In this document: positions 23,764 through 32,267 of the stretch, one piece after another
Layout of the letters: each line of letters starts with the position of its first letter
Position numbering within the stretch: position 1 is the stretch's first letter
Assembly: GCA_016744435.1 (NCBI GenBank)
Contig: JADGEJ010000001.1
Location: forward strand, 62,001-126,000
Length of the DNA: 64,000 nucleotides
Direction of reading: 5' to 3'
Source of the DNA: Lentibacter sp.
GTDB taxonomy: Bacteria > Pseudomonadota > Alphaproteobacteria > Rhodobacterales > Rhodobacteraceae
Notes under the pieces: model-generated
Databases searched by the model: none
Told to the model about the DNA's origin: nothing
What the model saw: the letters and a program-made list of their open reading frames with translations, nothing else
Translations under genes and position numbers: made by a program

Positions 23764-24038
23764 GTGATCCGCTGCAAAACAGTTGGCGGCTTACTAGCAC
23801 GGCGCGGTGCGGATGTTGAGGGCTGCAAGAGCACAACAATGGGGCGTGCCTGCAAGGCTGGGAGCATTTCACGTTGGCTGCGGAGTTTACTATTGTGAAA
23901 ATTTATGCGAGTTTGAACTGGGCGTTTGAGGCGCCTCCAGTCTGCGGAAAGAACAGAAGTTCACTCAAAGTATCTTGTCAGATGAACTGACCTTTTGGCT
24001 CGCGGTGCAGGCATTGAGCGTTTGGAAAGGAAAGTTCC

Positions 24039-25133
24039 ATGCCAACCAAATGGCTTCCCGCGTCGGCGGATATTGACCACCTCAAGCACCAAGCAAAAGA
24101 CCTGCAAGCAGATTTTCGTGCTGGAAAGATGAGCGCCTATCAGCGCGTTCGAGAGTTTCACCCGAAGCTGTCGACGTTCTCGGATATGGCCATGTCTCAG
24201 CGAGCCTTCAGCTTAAGTGATGCGCTGTTGGCGATAGCCCGCGAGTATGGCTACGCGAGCTGGCCACGTCTCAAAGCCGTCGTGGCGCAGGCAAGCGGGC
24301 CAGACGCGCCTTTGAACCACAATGAGCGCATTGACGATGATGTCTTCCGCCAAGCTGTCGACTTTCTTGATGAGGGCCACGAAGCCCTGTTGCGCAAGCA
24401 CTTGGAGGATCACCCTGCGCTTGTGCATCAGAAAATGCAGTTTGAGGGCGGGAACTACTTTGCCGAGCCAACCCTGCTTGAGTTTGTCGCCGAAAACCCG
24501 ATGCGGCAGTCTGCGCTGCCTGCAAATGTCGTCGAGATTGCACGGATTATTCTGGAGGCGGGGGCGAAGGACAACCAAAAGGCGCTTAACGAGACAGTGA
24601 TGCTTGTCGCGTCAGGGCAGGTCGCGCGTGAACACGAGGTGCAAGAGCCGTTGCTTGACTTGCTGTGTGACTATGGCGCTGACCCTGCTGCAGGCATTCA
24701 CGCTGCTTTGGCGCATCGTGAGATTGCCGCTGTGAAGAAGCTACTGGCGCGCGGCGCACCGCTTGATCTGTCGACGGCCTCAGCCATCGGCATGATGGAT
24801 GAGGTTGTAAGGCTGCTCAAGGCGCCGGATGAGGGGCAGTTGCAACTCGGGTTGTCTCTGGCGGCGCAGAACAACCGTGCTGAGGCCGTCGCGGCGCTGC
24901 TGGCAGCGGGGGCTAACCCCAACCGCTACAACCCACCGGGCGGGCACGCGCATTGCACGCCGCTCCAGTCGGCGATTGCCGAGGGCAACTTGGCTGCTGT
25001 TAAAGTGCTGGTTGAGGGCGGTGCGCGCTTGGACATCAGGGACATTCACCACAATGCCGACGCGCTTGTCTGGGCCGAACACGCGGGGAGCCGTGAGGTT
25101 TTTGACTACATCAAATCTCAAGCGTCTGGGTGA
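24039..25133 (+). CDS. Ankyrin-repeat protein
   Basis: The 364 residues begin with a domain common in alphaproteobacterial ankyrin proteins (LPASADIDHLKHQAKDL, then IAREYGYASWPRLKAVV). Ankyrin repeats are seen from about residue 135, for example IARIILEAGAKDNQ, LLDLLCDYGADPAAGIHAAL, VKKLLARGAPLDLS, AVAALLAAGANPNRYN and VKVLVEGGARLDIRD. The repeats make a protein-binding surface; the partner is unknown. The start ATG at 24039 has GGAAAG upstream. It lies alone between short intergenic stretches. Cytosolic, since no signal peptide is visible. Confidence 0.88.
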   Translation: MPTKWLPASADIDHLKHQAKDLQADFRAGKMSAYQRVREFHPKLSTFSDMAMSQRAFSLSDALLAIAREYGYASWPRLKAVVAQASGPDAPLNHNERIDDDVFRQAVDFLDEGHEALLRKHLEDHPALVHQKMQFEGGNYFAEPTLLEFVAENPMRQSALPANVVEIARIILEAGAKDNQKALNETVMLVASGQVAREHEVQEPLLDLLCDYGADPAAGIHAALAHREIAAVKKLLARGAPLDLSTASAIGMMDEVVRLLKAPDEGQLQLGLSLAAQNNRAEAVAALLAAGANPNRYNPPGGHAHCTPLQSAIAEGNLAAVKVLVEGGARLDIRDIHHNADALVWAEHAGSREVFDYIKSQASG

Positions 25134-25175
25134 CTTTGGCACAGGCCGCGAGGCGTGGGGTGTCGGGGGCGGTTC

Positions 25176-25320
25176 TTAGCCGTCTGGGCCCTCGGCGTCG
25201 AACACTTCCAGCGCGGCGTTTAGGCCGTTGATTGCTGCGGGGAGGCCGCCGTAGAGGGCCATTTGCCAGATCGCAGCTGCGATTTCTTTTTGGGAGAGGC
25301 CCGCTTTACGCCCGCCTGCG
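25176..25320 (-). pseudogene. Carboxymuconolactone decarboxylase family protein, C-terminal fragment
   Basis: On the minus strand the last 45 codons read [21 protein letters not shown] and then [21 protein letters not shown]. This is the C-terminal helix pair of the carboxymuconolactone decarboxylase/AhpD family. The catalytic Cys-x-x-Cys or His segment and the rest of the N-terminal part are absent. Sequence upstream of about 25320 belongs to the oppositely oriented SRPBCC fragment. The gene was cut at that point and is probably inactive. Confidence 0.65.
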
Positions 25321-25329
25321 ACGATGATG

Positions 25330-25518
25330 GCTGGCTTTGTTCTGAGCAATGACAAGGTGTTTGAGCTTGAAGAAACCGCTTCTGGCACGCGACTTGTGCA
25401 TAAAGAGCTGTTCAGCGGCCTGATGGTGCCGCTGTTCTGGTCGAGCGTTCAGCGCGGAGTGCCGACGATGCTGAACGCGGTGAACGCAGCCTTGAAGGCG
25501 CGTGTTGAGGGAAGCTAG
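25330..25518 (+). pseudogene. SRPBCC (START-like) protein, C-terminal fragment
   Basis: The plus-strand frame from about 25330 reads [20 protein letters not shown], then [17 protein letters not shown] and a final helix with MLNAVNAALKARVE. This is the usual C-terminal end of SRPBCC/AHSA1-like ligand-binding proteins: last beta strands and long helix. The N-terminal two thirds are missing. It touches head to head the decarboxylase fragment on the other strand, so both lost their starts in one event. An initiator ATG at 25324 exists only by chance. Confidence 0.65.
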
Positions 25519-25595
25519 GCAAGGATTTCCCTGACAATGCCAAATGCACGCCATATTTCACCTTTAGCGCTGGGTTTTTAGGGAGGGCTTGCCTG

Positions 25596-26228
25596 ATGTG
25601 GGATTGGCTTGAAGACAACAGGAATTACATGCCTGTGCTGTGGACGATAACTCTGGTTTTACTGGGTTTTCCTGTCGCTATATGGGCCTTTTGGCCTTTT
25701 CTGACATGGATCGCTGTTCTGTTTTCGCTGGCGTCTCTTCTGTCTGCTTGGCGTGAGCACTTGGCCTCTGATGAGCAGCTTCTTTTAGACATGTGCCCAC
25801 ACGAGCCGTCGCCGAAAGGCCGCGCCGCTGTGATTGTTCGATTGCGCTTTGCGACATTTGGGCTGCTCACAACGATCGCAACCTTCGCAGTTATCTTCAT
25901 CGCCGTCGGGGGCGAACTTGGCTCTCCCTTTTTACTTTTAGCGGCGGGGCTTGTCGTAGTTGGCATACTGGCGTCGCTTCTGAGTACCCATGCCGCGATG
26001 TGGACAATATCTACTTGGAGTTTGATGTCCGGAATTCCGCTGAATGCGCTCAGCATCTGGGTTGCACTGACCAAGCAAAAGCCTGAAAATCGCGCGGCGT
26101 TTCAGCGGCTGTATGAGGCTGAGAACAAGTTCTATGTTACTATTGCTGGCTACGTGACCAGCTTCACGTTTCGCAGCAATAGCGCGTGGTTGCGCGAAAA
26201 CCTGCCGCCGATTGGCAGGCTTCCCTAG
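25596..26228 (+). CDS. Hypothetical membrane protein
   Basis: The protein has 210 residues with about four to five hydrophobic segments: 13-32 (VLWTITLVLLGFPVAIWAFW), 34-50, 88-108, 110-132 and a weaker one near 140-155. The stretch between the second and third is polar and may be cytosolic. The C-terminal third (KPENRAAFQRLYEAENKFYV and onward) is soluble. The start ATG at 25596 follows GGGAGG. No family is recognised. It stands alone downstream of the broken-gene junction. Confidence 0.65.
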   Translation: MWDWLEDNRNYMPVLWTITLVLLGFPVAIWAFWPFLTWIAVLFSLASLLSAWREHLASDEQLLLDMCPHEPSPKGRAAVIVRLRFATFGLLTTIATFAVIFIAVGGELGSPFLLLAAGLVVVGILASLLSTHAAMWTISTWSLMSGIPLNALSIWVALTKQKPENRAAFQRLYEAENKFYVTIAGYVTSFTFRSNSAWLRENLPPIGRLP

Positions 26229-26346
26229 GCGTTTGTTGAAATAGGCCTCGGCGTGCGCAGTGCAGGCTTGGCGTTGCAGCTTTTGCGATGAAGCGTAAGG
26301 TGCGGTGTCCGCTGCTCAATGCACTCACCCAAATCGAAGGCTACCG

Positions 26347-27486
26347 ATGACACGTAAGGAATTCTTGGCAATGGCTGGCCTGTTGGGGCTTGGCACGGTT
26401 ACATCCCCTAAGGCGCTTTTTGCGAGCAGCCCGCGCGATGTTTTGGTCATCGGCGCGGGGGCGGCTGGCCTGACTGCGGGCTATCGCTTGGCGCAGCGCG
26501 GCATAAAGTTTCGGATTTTGGAGGCCTCGTCGGCTTACGGCGGGCGGATGAAGCGAGATGTGAGTTTTGCCGATTTCCCAGTGCCGTTGGGGGCGGAGTG
26601 GCTGCATGCCACGCCCCGTGTGCTCAACTCGATTGTCGGCAAGCGAGCCAAAAAGCTTTCGATCCAAACCAAGGGATACAAGCGTGACGACGGCTATGGC
26701 TTTTGGGATGGCAGCGTTTTGACACGTGAGAAACTAGGCGCGCAGAGCGATCTGAAATTCGTCAACTCCAGCTGGTTTGACTTTTTTGATGCCTACATTG
26801 TGCCTTCGGTGAAAAGGAATATTTCGTTTCAGGCTCCGGCCACAGCGATTGACACCTCGCAAGAGCGCGCAACTGTTACAACCCGATCAGGCGAGGCGTA
26901 TAGCGCTGATGCTGTGCTGGTCACTGTGCCTTTGAAAATGCTGCAAGAGCGGCGGATTTCGTTCACGCCACCACTGCCCAAGCCCAAGCTCAGTGCTATA
27001 GACAGGGCGGTGTTTTGGGAGGGCTTTAAGGCGTTTCTGGAGTTTGAAGAGCCGTTTTATCCGACGTATACTGATGTCAAAGTCACGCCCGATGAGGCTG
27101 GGCAGCATAGCTTCTATGATGCGGCCTATGGGCAGAACAGCCGCCGCAACATTTTGGGGATGTTTGCTGTCGGTCGTGCTGCGCGGCCCTATCTGGGGCT
27201 GTCAAAAGCCGCCGTGACGCGCCATATCTTGCGCGAGCTTGATGAGATATTTGACGGCCAGGCAACGCCGCGTTTTCGAAAGATCATCACTCAGGATTGG
27301 TCAGGCGAGCCTTTCATTGGAGGCGCCTATGTGCAGGACCATGAGAGTTGGAAGCGCGTGCGCGAGCTGGGCCGCCCGGTTGGGGAGCGCCTGTTTTTTG
27401 CCGGTGAAGCCTACACCGATGGCGAAGACTGGGGCGCGGTGCATGACGCGGCTCTGGCGGCTAAGAGGGTGGTTGATCAGTTGTGA
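26347..27486 (+). CDS. FAD-dependent amine oxidase (flavin monoamine oxidase family), exported
   Basis: The 379 residues start with MTRKEFLAMAG and a hydrophobic stretch, a twin-arginine-like signal in the RK variant, suggesting export of the folded flavoprotein. The FAD Rossmann motif follows: VLVIGAGAAGLTAGYRL, then RILEASSAYGGRMKR. The C-terminal substrate/FAD part has GERLFFAGEAYTDGEDWGAV. This matches amine oxidases that oxidise primary or polyamines. The start ATG at 26347 with GAAGG six bases before it is better than the frame's earlier codon at 26305. Substrate not predictable. A shared terminator separates it from the convergent YccA gene. Confidence 0.88.
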   Translation: MTRKEFLAMAGLLGLGTVTSPKALFASSPRDVLVIGAGAAGLTAGYRLAQRGIKFRILEASSAYGGRMKRDVSFADFPVPLGAEWLHATPRVLNSIVGKRAKKLSIQTKGYKRDDGYGFWDGSVLTREKLGAQSDLKFVNSSWFDFFDAYIVPSVKRNISFQAPATAIDTSQERATVTTRSGEAYSADAVLVTVPLKMLQERRISFTPPLPKPKLSAIDRAVFWEGFKAFLEFEEPFYPTYTDVKVTPDEAGQHSFYDAAYGQNSRRNILGMFAVGRAARPYLGLSKAAVTRHILRELDEIFDGQATPRFRKIITQDWSGEPFIGGAYVQDHESWKRVRELGRPVGERLFFAGEAYTDGEDWGAVHDAALAAKRVVDQL

Positions 27487-27503
27487 TTGGCTGTTGCCCA
27501 ACC

Positions 27504-27535
27504 AAAAAGGGCCGCTCGATGTGAGCGGCCCTTTC
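27504..27535. terminator. Bidirectional intrinsic terminator
   Basis: A hairpin of AAAGGGCCGCTC and GAGCGGCCCTTT around GATGT lies between the convergent oxidase and YccA genes. A-rich and T-rich flanks on the two sides suit termination in both directions. Confidence 0.8.
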
Positions 27536-27556
27536 AGAGTTGGTGTTGTCGTTGTG

Positions 27557-28333
27557 CTAGTCCGAGTTGCCCATGAACATGAGCAGGAACTGGAACATGT
27601 TGAGGAAGTCGAGGTAGAGGTTCAGCGCGCCGTGGATTGCTGACTTATCCAACCATTCCTGATCGCCGTGGTGGGCGTGCGCGAGGTATGTCGATTTGAT
27701 CTTCTGGGTGTCATAGGCTGTGAGGCCTGCGAAGATCAGCACGCCGATCATCGAGATCGCATACATCATCGCTTCTGATTGGAGGAACCAGTTGACGATC
27801 ATCGCCACCAGAAGGCCGATCACACCCATGATGAGGAAGCTGCCCCAGCCTGAGATGTCTTTCTTGGTGGTGTAGCCCCAGAGCGACAGGCCCGCGAAGG
27901 CGATGGCTGTCACGAGGAACGTCTGCACGATTGAAAAGCTTGTGTAGAAGATAAAGATCGAGCTGAGCGACACGCCGATGAGGGCCGCGAACACAAAGAA
28001 GAACAGTTGTGCGCCCGACGCTGAGACACGGTTTGTGACCGCGCCGAAAGCGAAGATCATGCCGAGGGGCGCGAGCATGACGACCCATTTGAGGGGTGAT
28101 GTGTAGATCAGCGCGCCCAAGCTTGTGAGCATCGTGCCATTGGCCATTTGGCCGACTGCAAGTGCCGGATCAGGTGTTGTCGCGAGGCCGGCGATGGCCC
28201 AAGCGGCGAGTGCTGTGATCAGCATGCCGATAGACATGGTCCCGTAGACCTTGTTCATGTGAGCACGAAGCCCTGCATCAATCGCGGCGCTTTGGGTTTG
28301 CGCGCCCGACCGAATGGTTCCGAATTCTGCCAT
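27557..28333 (-). CDS. Bax inhibitor-1/YccA family membrane protein
   Basis: The protein has 258 residues with seven helices. After a soluble N-terminal part with AAIDAGLRAHMNKVYG come MSIGMLITALAAWAIAG and repeated short helices, then the family tail LTAYDTQKIKSTYLA followed by ALNLYLDFLNMFQFLL. YccA modulates the FtsH protease in E. coli, and BI-1 proteins conduct calcium or protons. The start ATG at 28333 has GGAGG in front. The upstream CTTGAAA motif fits heat-shock control. The function in this organism is inferred from the family. Confidence 0.93.
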   Translation of the reverse strand: MAEFGTIRSGAQTQSAAIDAGLRAHMNKVYGTMSIGMLITALAAWAIAGLATTPDPALAVGQMANGTMLTSLGALIYTSPLKWVVMLAPLGMIFAFGAVTNRVSASGAQLFFFVFAALIGVSLSSIFIFYTSFSIVQTFLVTAIAFAGLSLWGYTTKKDISGWGSFLIMGVIGLLVAMIVNWFLQSEAMMYAISMIGVLIFAGLTAYDTQKIKSTYLAHAHHGDQEWLDKSAIHGALNLYLDFLNMFQFLLMFMGNSD

Positions 28334-28394
28334 TATAGCCTCCGAGGGTTAGATATAGCGGTAGCCCCGCCATGATTGGCGAGGCCTTCCCTAT

Positions 28395-28425
28395 GAATAT
28401 CGGCTACATGGCGCGATATTTCAAG
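28395..28425 (-). promoter_or_regulatory. Possible sigma-32-type promoter of the YccA gene
   Basis: On the minus strand CTTGAAA (28425-28419) is followed after 15 bases by CCGATATTC (28403-28395). The -35 part matches the heat-shock consensus well, and the -10 part only in outline. It is 62 bases before the start codon. Confidence 0.35.
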
Positions 28426-28448
28426 GATTACCGACATGTTTTGTCAGC

Positions 28449-28679
28449 CTATTTGCACCAGTTTGCAGGGATATCCCAAGCCGGACGCTTGGCCTCGGCG
28501 CGCGCTTGCGCCGACGTGAGGCCGATGTCTTGAAGCTGGGCTTCACTCAAGCTTAACAAAGCCCTGCGGCTGCGCGACAGGTTGAGACGCGACTGCAAGT
28601 AGGAGAGAGGCGAAGTGCCTTTGCGTGTGGTGCAGGCAGAATGGGGCAGGGCGTTTGGCTGTGTGCTCACGTGGGACAT
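28449..28679 (-). CDS. DUF1127 small protein
   Basis: The protein has 76 residues. The C-terminal half has the DUF1127 pattern: RSRRALLSLSEAQLQDIGL followed by TSAQARAEAKRP and WDIPANW. Such small Arg-rich proteins are common in alphaproteobacteria and in some cases bind RNA and affect phosphate and carbon metabolism. ATG codons at 28682 and 28679 are adjacent. It is divergent from the LysR gene at 28794, with which it shares a 110-base promoter region. Confidence 0.88.
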   Translation of the reverse strand: MSHVSTQPNALPHSACTTRKGTSPLSYLQSRLNLSRSRRALLSLSEAQLQDIGLTSAQARAEAKRPAWDIPANWCK

Positions 28680-28713
28680 CATCGTTCTCCATTTGTTATG
28701 TTTGCGTCGAATA

Positions 28714-28730
28714 CATCAGATGCCTTGATG
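28714..28730. promoter_or_regulatory. Candidate LysR box (CATCA-N7-TGATG)
   Basis: The inverted repeat CATCA (28714-28718) and TGATG (28726-28730) has the T-N11-A spacing of LysR-type sites. It lies between the divergent DUF1127 and LysR genes. Confidence 0.4.
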
Positions 28731-28793
28731 TTTGTCGGCCGCGCCGCCATAAGTGAAATGAATGGTAGTTAATTCCACATCACGGAGCTTGAT

Positions 28794-29678
28794 ATGAGGA
28801 ATCTCGACATTACGACCCTGCGCTCATTTATGGCTGTGGTCGACAACGGCGGTGTCACACGGGCGGCGGGCGTGTTGAACCTCACGCAATCGGCGGTGTC
28901 GATGCAACTAAAGCGCCTTGAGGGGCTCTTGGGCGTTGAGTTGTTTGACAGGGCGGGCCGCAAACTTGTGCCAACAGCGAGCGGCGAACAACTGCTGTCG
29001 TTTGCCAAAAAGATCATCGAGTTGAACGACGCTGCCGTCGGGCGGCTGACGAACGACCGCTATGAAGGGGTGATCAAAGTTGGTGTGCCGCATGATGTGA
29101 TCTACCCGGTTGTGCCTAAGGCGTTGGCGCAGTACAGCCGCGACTTTCCGCGCGTTCAGGTTGAGCTTGTGTCAAGCTTCACCGGCCAGTTGCATGAGGC
29201 GTTCGGGCGCGGCGAGCTGGACATCATCATCACCACCGAGACAACCCTGCGGGAGGGCGGCAAGACGCTGAGCGCGCTGCCGCTTGTCTGGTATGGCGCG
29301 GCGGAGGGCCATGCGTTTAAGCAGCGGCCTTTACGGCTGGCCTATTCGCGAAGTTGTGTGTTCCGCCCGCAAGTTATTGCCGCGCTTGAGCGTGTCGGGA
29401 TCGACTGGGAAATGGCGATTGATGCGGACAATGACAGCAGTGTCATGGCGCTTGCGAGCGCTGATCTGGCCGTTCTGGCGCTGCTGGAAGGGCAGGGGCG
29501 CACTGACTTGGTTGAGTTGCCGAAAGGCCATGGGCTGCCAGAATTGTCGAGCCAGAACATCAATATCTATAAAGCCGCCAGCAACCGCTCGGCGCTGGTT
29601 GACGCCTTCGCAGAGCTGCTTGAGACGGGCTATTGCGGGCTGAGTGTGCCCGCATTGGAGCTGGTGGGCAAAGCCTGA
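28794..29678 (+). CDS. LysR-family transcriptional regulator
   Basis: The protein has 294 residues. The N-terminal HTH is clear: LRSFMAVVDNGGVTRAAGVL, then LTQSAVSMQLKRLEGLLG and LFDRAGRKLVPTASGEQLL. The effector domain starts near 90 with GVIKVGVPHDVIYPVVPKAL, and a later strand reads LDIIITTETTL. Nearby target genes are not obvious; the DUF1127 gene shares its promoter region. The effector is unknown. The start ATG at 28794 has GGAG about eight bases upstream. Confidence 0.94.
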   Translation: MRNLDITTLRSFMAVVDNGGVTRAAGVLNLTQSAVSMQLKRLEGLLGVELFDRAGRKLVPTASGEQLLSFAKKIIELNDAAVGRLTNDRYEGVIKVGVPHDVIYPVVPKALAQYSRDFPRVQVELVSSFTGQLHEAFGRGELDIIITTETTLREGGKTLSALPLVWYGAAEGHAFKQRPLRLAYSRSCVFRPQVIAALERVGIDWEMAIDADNDSSVMALASADLAVLALLEGQGRTDLVELPKGHGLPELSSQNINIYKAASNRSALVDAFAELLETGYCGLSVPALELVGKA

Positions 29679-29928
29679 AATCAGGCTCAGGGGCGACCAT
29701 GTTTTACGTTTTTGACGGCGCCTGCGGAGGTAACGCGTGGAGCGTTATCTTAACAGTTTTTGATCCTCTAGGCGACATGCAGTGAACGACGGGTTTGAGG
29801 CCAGAGTGGCGGATGCTGCGTGGTGAACAAATTGCTGCCTTGGCGATGGAGTCGAAAACAAACGTTTGTTGAGCGCCCCGGGTAGCGGTTGCTTGGAGAA
29901 GTCTTCCGAATGCTTCAATCTCAGGGTT

Positions 29929-30747
29929 TCAGTCAAATAGTTTTCGAGTTTTTTCAAATAACTTCTTTCGTTCCTCGTTACCCTCTAACTCTTTTTGAAT
30001 CGCTTCTAATTGTTCTTCAGTCCGACGCTCCACTTCAAGCCGGTCGGTTTCTTTGGCCTTTTCCACCTCACGACGAACATATTCATTGGCCTTCCCGATA
30101 CCGTCGCTTGCCCCAAGCGCGGCGCTTTTTAAAGCCGAAGCGATTCTTGTCGGGCGAAAGCTTTCACTGATTGCACGCTCATTCTCTTGGTCTTTGCGCT
30201 CAATGTTCACTCGAGCGTCTTTAACAAGCAGGGCCGCCTCGTGCGCTGAGTAAAGTGTAGTTTTTGCAGGTATGCGCAGTACTTCGAAACCCTTTTCGAT
30301 GAGAAACAAATCTCGTCTCTGATCTTTTTCTATGGCTTCAGGCGAAGAATGATATGCAGCTCCATCGACTTCGACTACCAATCGAGTGTCCACCAGAAAG
30401 TCTAGCCTGTATTGAGCAACAGGGACTTGCATGCGCAGCTCGAGACCGCCGCCAGAGAGGAACCCATTCTCAGGCTCGAGATCAAACTCAGAAATCATCG
30501 CATCTAAGAAACCTGTTTCGGCGGGAGATTCGCAGACTGCGCGAAAGCTATCTTGCCAGCCCTCGCTCTCAGAAGTTAGGTCTGTCAGCCTACTGTGTCC
30601 CGAAGACCCATCAGTCCTTGGCTTTGAAATATCGGCATATACTGAAAACGCAACTAGCGCTGCCAGTCCAAAACTGAGCGGGAAAACAAAACCGACCAAA
30701 ACAAAAATGATGACCAAGCCAACACGGAGCGAAATACTGTTATTCAT
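29929..30747 (-). CDS. Membrane-anchored protein with DUF559/Vsr-like nuclease core and coiled-coil tail
   Basis: The protein has 272 residues. One N-terminal hydrophobic region (about 10-37) anchors it. A central domain has the PD-(D/E)XK layout seen in DUF559 and Vsr-like nucleases: E78 in AETGFLDAM, Q107 in MQVPVAQY, D116 in RLDFLVD, E126-V-D128 in VVEVDGAAYH with H133, then RRDLFLIEKGFEVLRIPA. From about 220 the chain is a charged coiled coil (VRREVEKAKETDRLE onward). ATG 30747 is chosen because the membrane helix follows directly and AGG lies upstream. It stands alone. Nuclease activity is inferred from the residues. DNA repair, competence and defence are all possible roles. Confidence 0.65.
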   Translation of the reverse strand: MNNSISLRVGLVIIFVLVGFVFPLSFGLAALVAFSVYADISKPRTDGSSGHSRLTDLTSESEGWQDSFRAVCESPAETGFLDAMISEFDLEPENGFLSGGGLELRMQVPVAQYRLDFLVDTRLVVEVDGAAYHSSPEAIEKDQRRDLFLIEKGFEVLRIPAKTTLYSAHEAALLVKDARVNIERKDQENERAISESFRPTRIASALKSAALGASDGIGKANEYVRREVEKAKETDRLEVERRTEEQLEAIQKELEGNEERKKLFEKTRKLFD

Positions 30748-30950
30748 ATGCAGACCTGAAAGATTAAAGTTGAAAAGGTGTTTCGGCAGATCATTGATAC
30801 AGATCACAAAATGCAACACCTCATTGGCGCAGCCGCAGCGAAGGCCCGCTTCGTCCCGCACAGCCGCCTTTGCTCGCGAGCGCTGTAGGGCGCGGCTCTC
30901 TTGAGCCTATTGAGGCCAGCCCTTCTCGTCGGACTGGCTGCGTGTTGTGC

Positions 30951-31928
30951 TCAGTCGAGCGTGACCACGACCTTGCCCGTTGATTTGCGCGCTTTGAGCA
31001 ACTCCATGCCTTCGAGCGCCTGCTCAAGTGGGAAGACATTGCTGACGTGTGGTGTGATGCGCCCCTCGTTGAGCCAGCCGATAAGCGTTGTGAGACTGTC
31101 GGTGACGACTTCGGGCTTAAACTTGAGGTAGCCGCCCCAGTAAAACCCGATGACCGAGAGGTTTTTGACCAAGAGGTGGTTGGCTTTGATCTGGGGAACA
31201 TCACCCGAGGCAAAGCCGATGCTCAACAGGCGCGCTTCGGGGTTGGCCGCGCGCATGGCTGCTGTGAACTGGTCGCCGCCAACAGGGTCGTAGACCACAT
31301 CAGCCCCGCCAAGGGCTTTGACGGCCTCTCGGATGTCTTCTGTTTTGGCATCTATCAGGTGGTCAGCACCGGCGGCTTTGGCAACCTGCAGCTTGTCCGC
31401 ACCGCGCGCGCAAGCGATGACAGTTGCCCCCATCAGCTTGCCGATTTCGACAGCCGTGAGGCCAACACCGCCCGCCGCCCCCAACACAAGCAGTGTTTCG
31501 CCTTTTTGCAGGTTTGCTTTGTAATCAAGCGCAACATGGCTGGTGCCGTAGGCCACTTGGAGCGCCGCAGCGTCAACCATGTCGGTGCCGTCAGGCAGAA
31601 CGGTGACGCGGTGCGCTTCATAGCAGGCATAGTCCGCCAGCCCACCGGCTCCGCCAAACACTGCCACAGGCGTGCCAACGGGCGGGCCGCTGACACCGTC
31701 ACCGAGGGCATCAATAATGCCAGACACCTCCATGCCGAGCGTGAAGGGCGGTTCGGGTGTTTCCTGATAGGTACCCTTCACCATGAGCAGATCGGCAAAA
31801 TTAAGCCCGCAAGCCACGATTCGAACGCGGAGTTCACCAGGCTTGGGTTCTGGAAGGGGAAGTGTTTCCAGAGTGGGAGATTTCCCCAAATGTGTGACCC
31901 GAAGGGCGCGCATGGTGGTTGATGTCAC
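30951..31928 (-). CDS. NADPH:quinone oxidoreductase family protein (zinc-independent MDR)
   Basis: The protein has 325 residues. It belongs to the medium-chain dehydrogenase superfamily, quinone-reductase branch: VACGLNFADLLMVKG, then FTLGMEVSGII, and the nucleotide loop VLGAAGGVGLTAVEIGK. The structural-zinc cysteines of alcohol dehydrogenases are absent. A GTG at 31928 with AGGAGC upstream is the likely start, and an ATG at 31913 is the alternative. It reduces quinones or enones with NADPH in related proteins; the substrate is not known. It diverges from the XRE gene at 32268. Confidence 0.9.
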   Translation of the reverse strand: MTSTTMRALRVTHLGKSPTLETLPLPEPKPGELRVRIVACGLNFADLLMVKGTYQETPEPPFTLGMEVSGIIDALGDGVSGPPVGTPVAVFGGAGGLADYACYEAHRVTVLPDGTDMVDAAALQVAYGTSHVALDYKANLQKGETLLVLGAAGGVGLTAVEIGKLMGATVIACARGADKLQVAKAAGADHLIDAKTEDIREAVKALGGADVVYDPVGGDQFTAAMRAANPEARLLSIGFASGDVPQIKANHLLVKNLSVIGFYWGGYLKFKPEVVTDSLTTLIGWLNEGRITPHVSNVFPLEQALEGMELLKARKSTGKVVVTLD

Positions 31929-32267
31929 GGAAAATGCTCCTGCTTTACTTTGGCGTTTGGTGCGGTCTTATAGAGGGAGCAGGCCACGCAATTCTAGCGA
32001 AAATGGCTGATAATACACAGGAAATAGGCTGCGTGCCTTTGAGAACATGTTCACAAAGCACCCGCGTAGGCTGTACATTATTGCTTTGTTTATCTTGTTG
32101 CGATAGTAACAACTTGAAGGTCACTGTAGCGATGCTTAGTTAGTCATTGTATAGGTGTTGAGATTGTGTAGATACGTTTCTGCTTTTCGAGCACAGTTAG
32201 AGTGCGAAAAGCTCGCTCTGGGGGTTGGGCGGTTTTGGGACGTTCGGGTATAAATAAGGAGTGTTAA
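31929..32267. other. Gene-free promoter region between divergent oxidoreductase and XRE genes
   Basis: No gene is seen in these 339 bases, which are lower in GC than the surroundings. GAACATGTTC at 32043-32052 is a perfect 10-base palindrome. TATAAAT at about 32250 and AAGGAG at 32257-32262 probably serve the XRE gene. A short inverted repeat, GCGAAAAGCTCGC, lies near 32203. No other structure stands out. Confidence 0.5.

Noticed and set aside
29745-29957. 70-residue minus-strand frame between the LysR and nuclease-like genes
   Set aside because: No ribosome site, overlaps the real gene end, no features.
32043-32052. GAACATGTTC palindrome as LexA site
   Set aside because: Alphaproteobacterial LexA sites have GTTC repeats seven bases apart, which are not seen here, and the flanking genes are not SOS genes.
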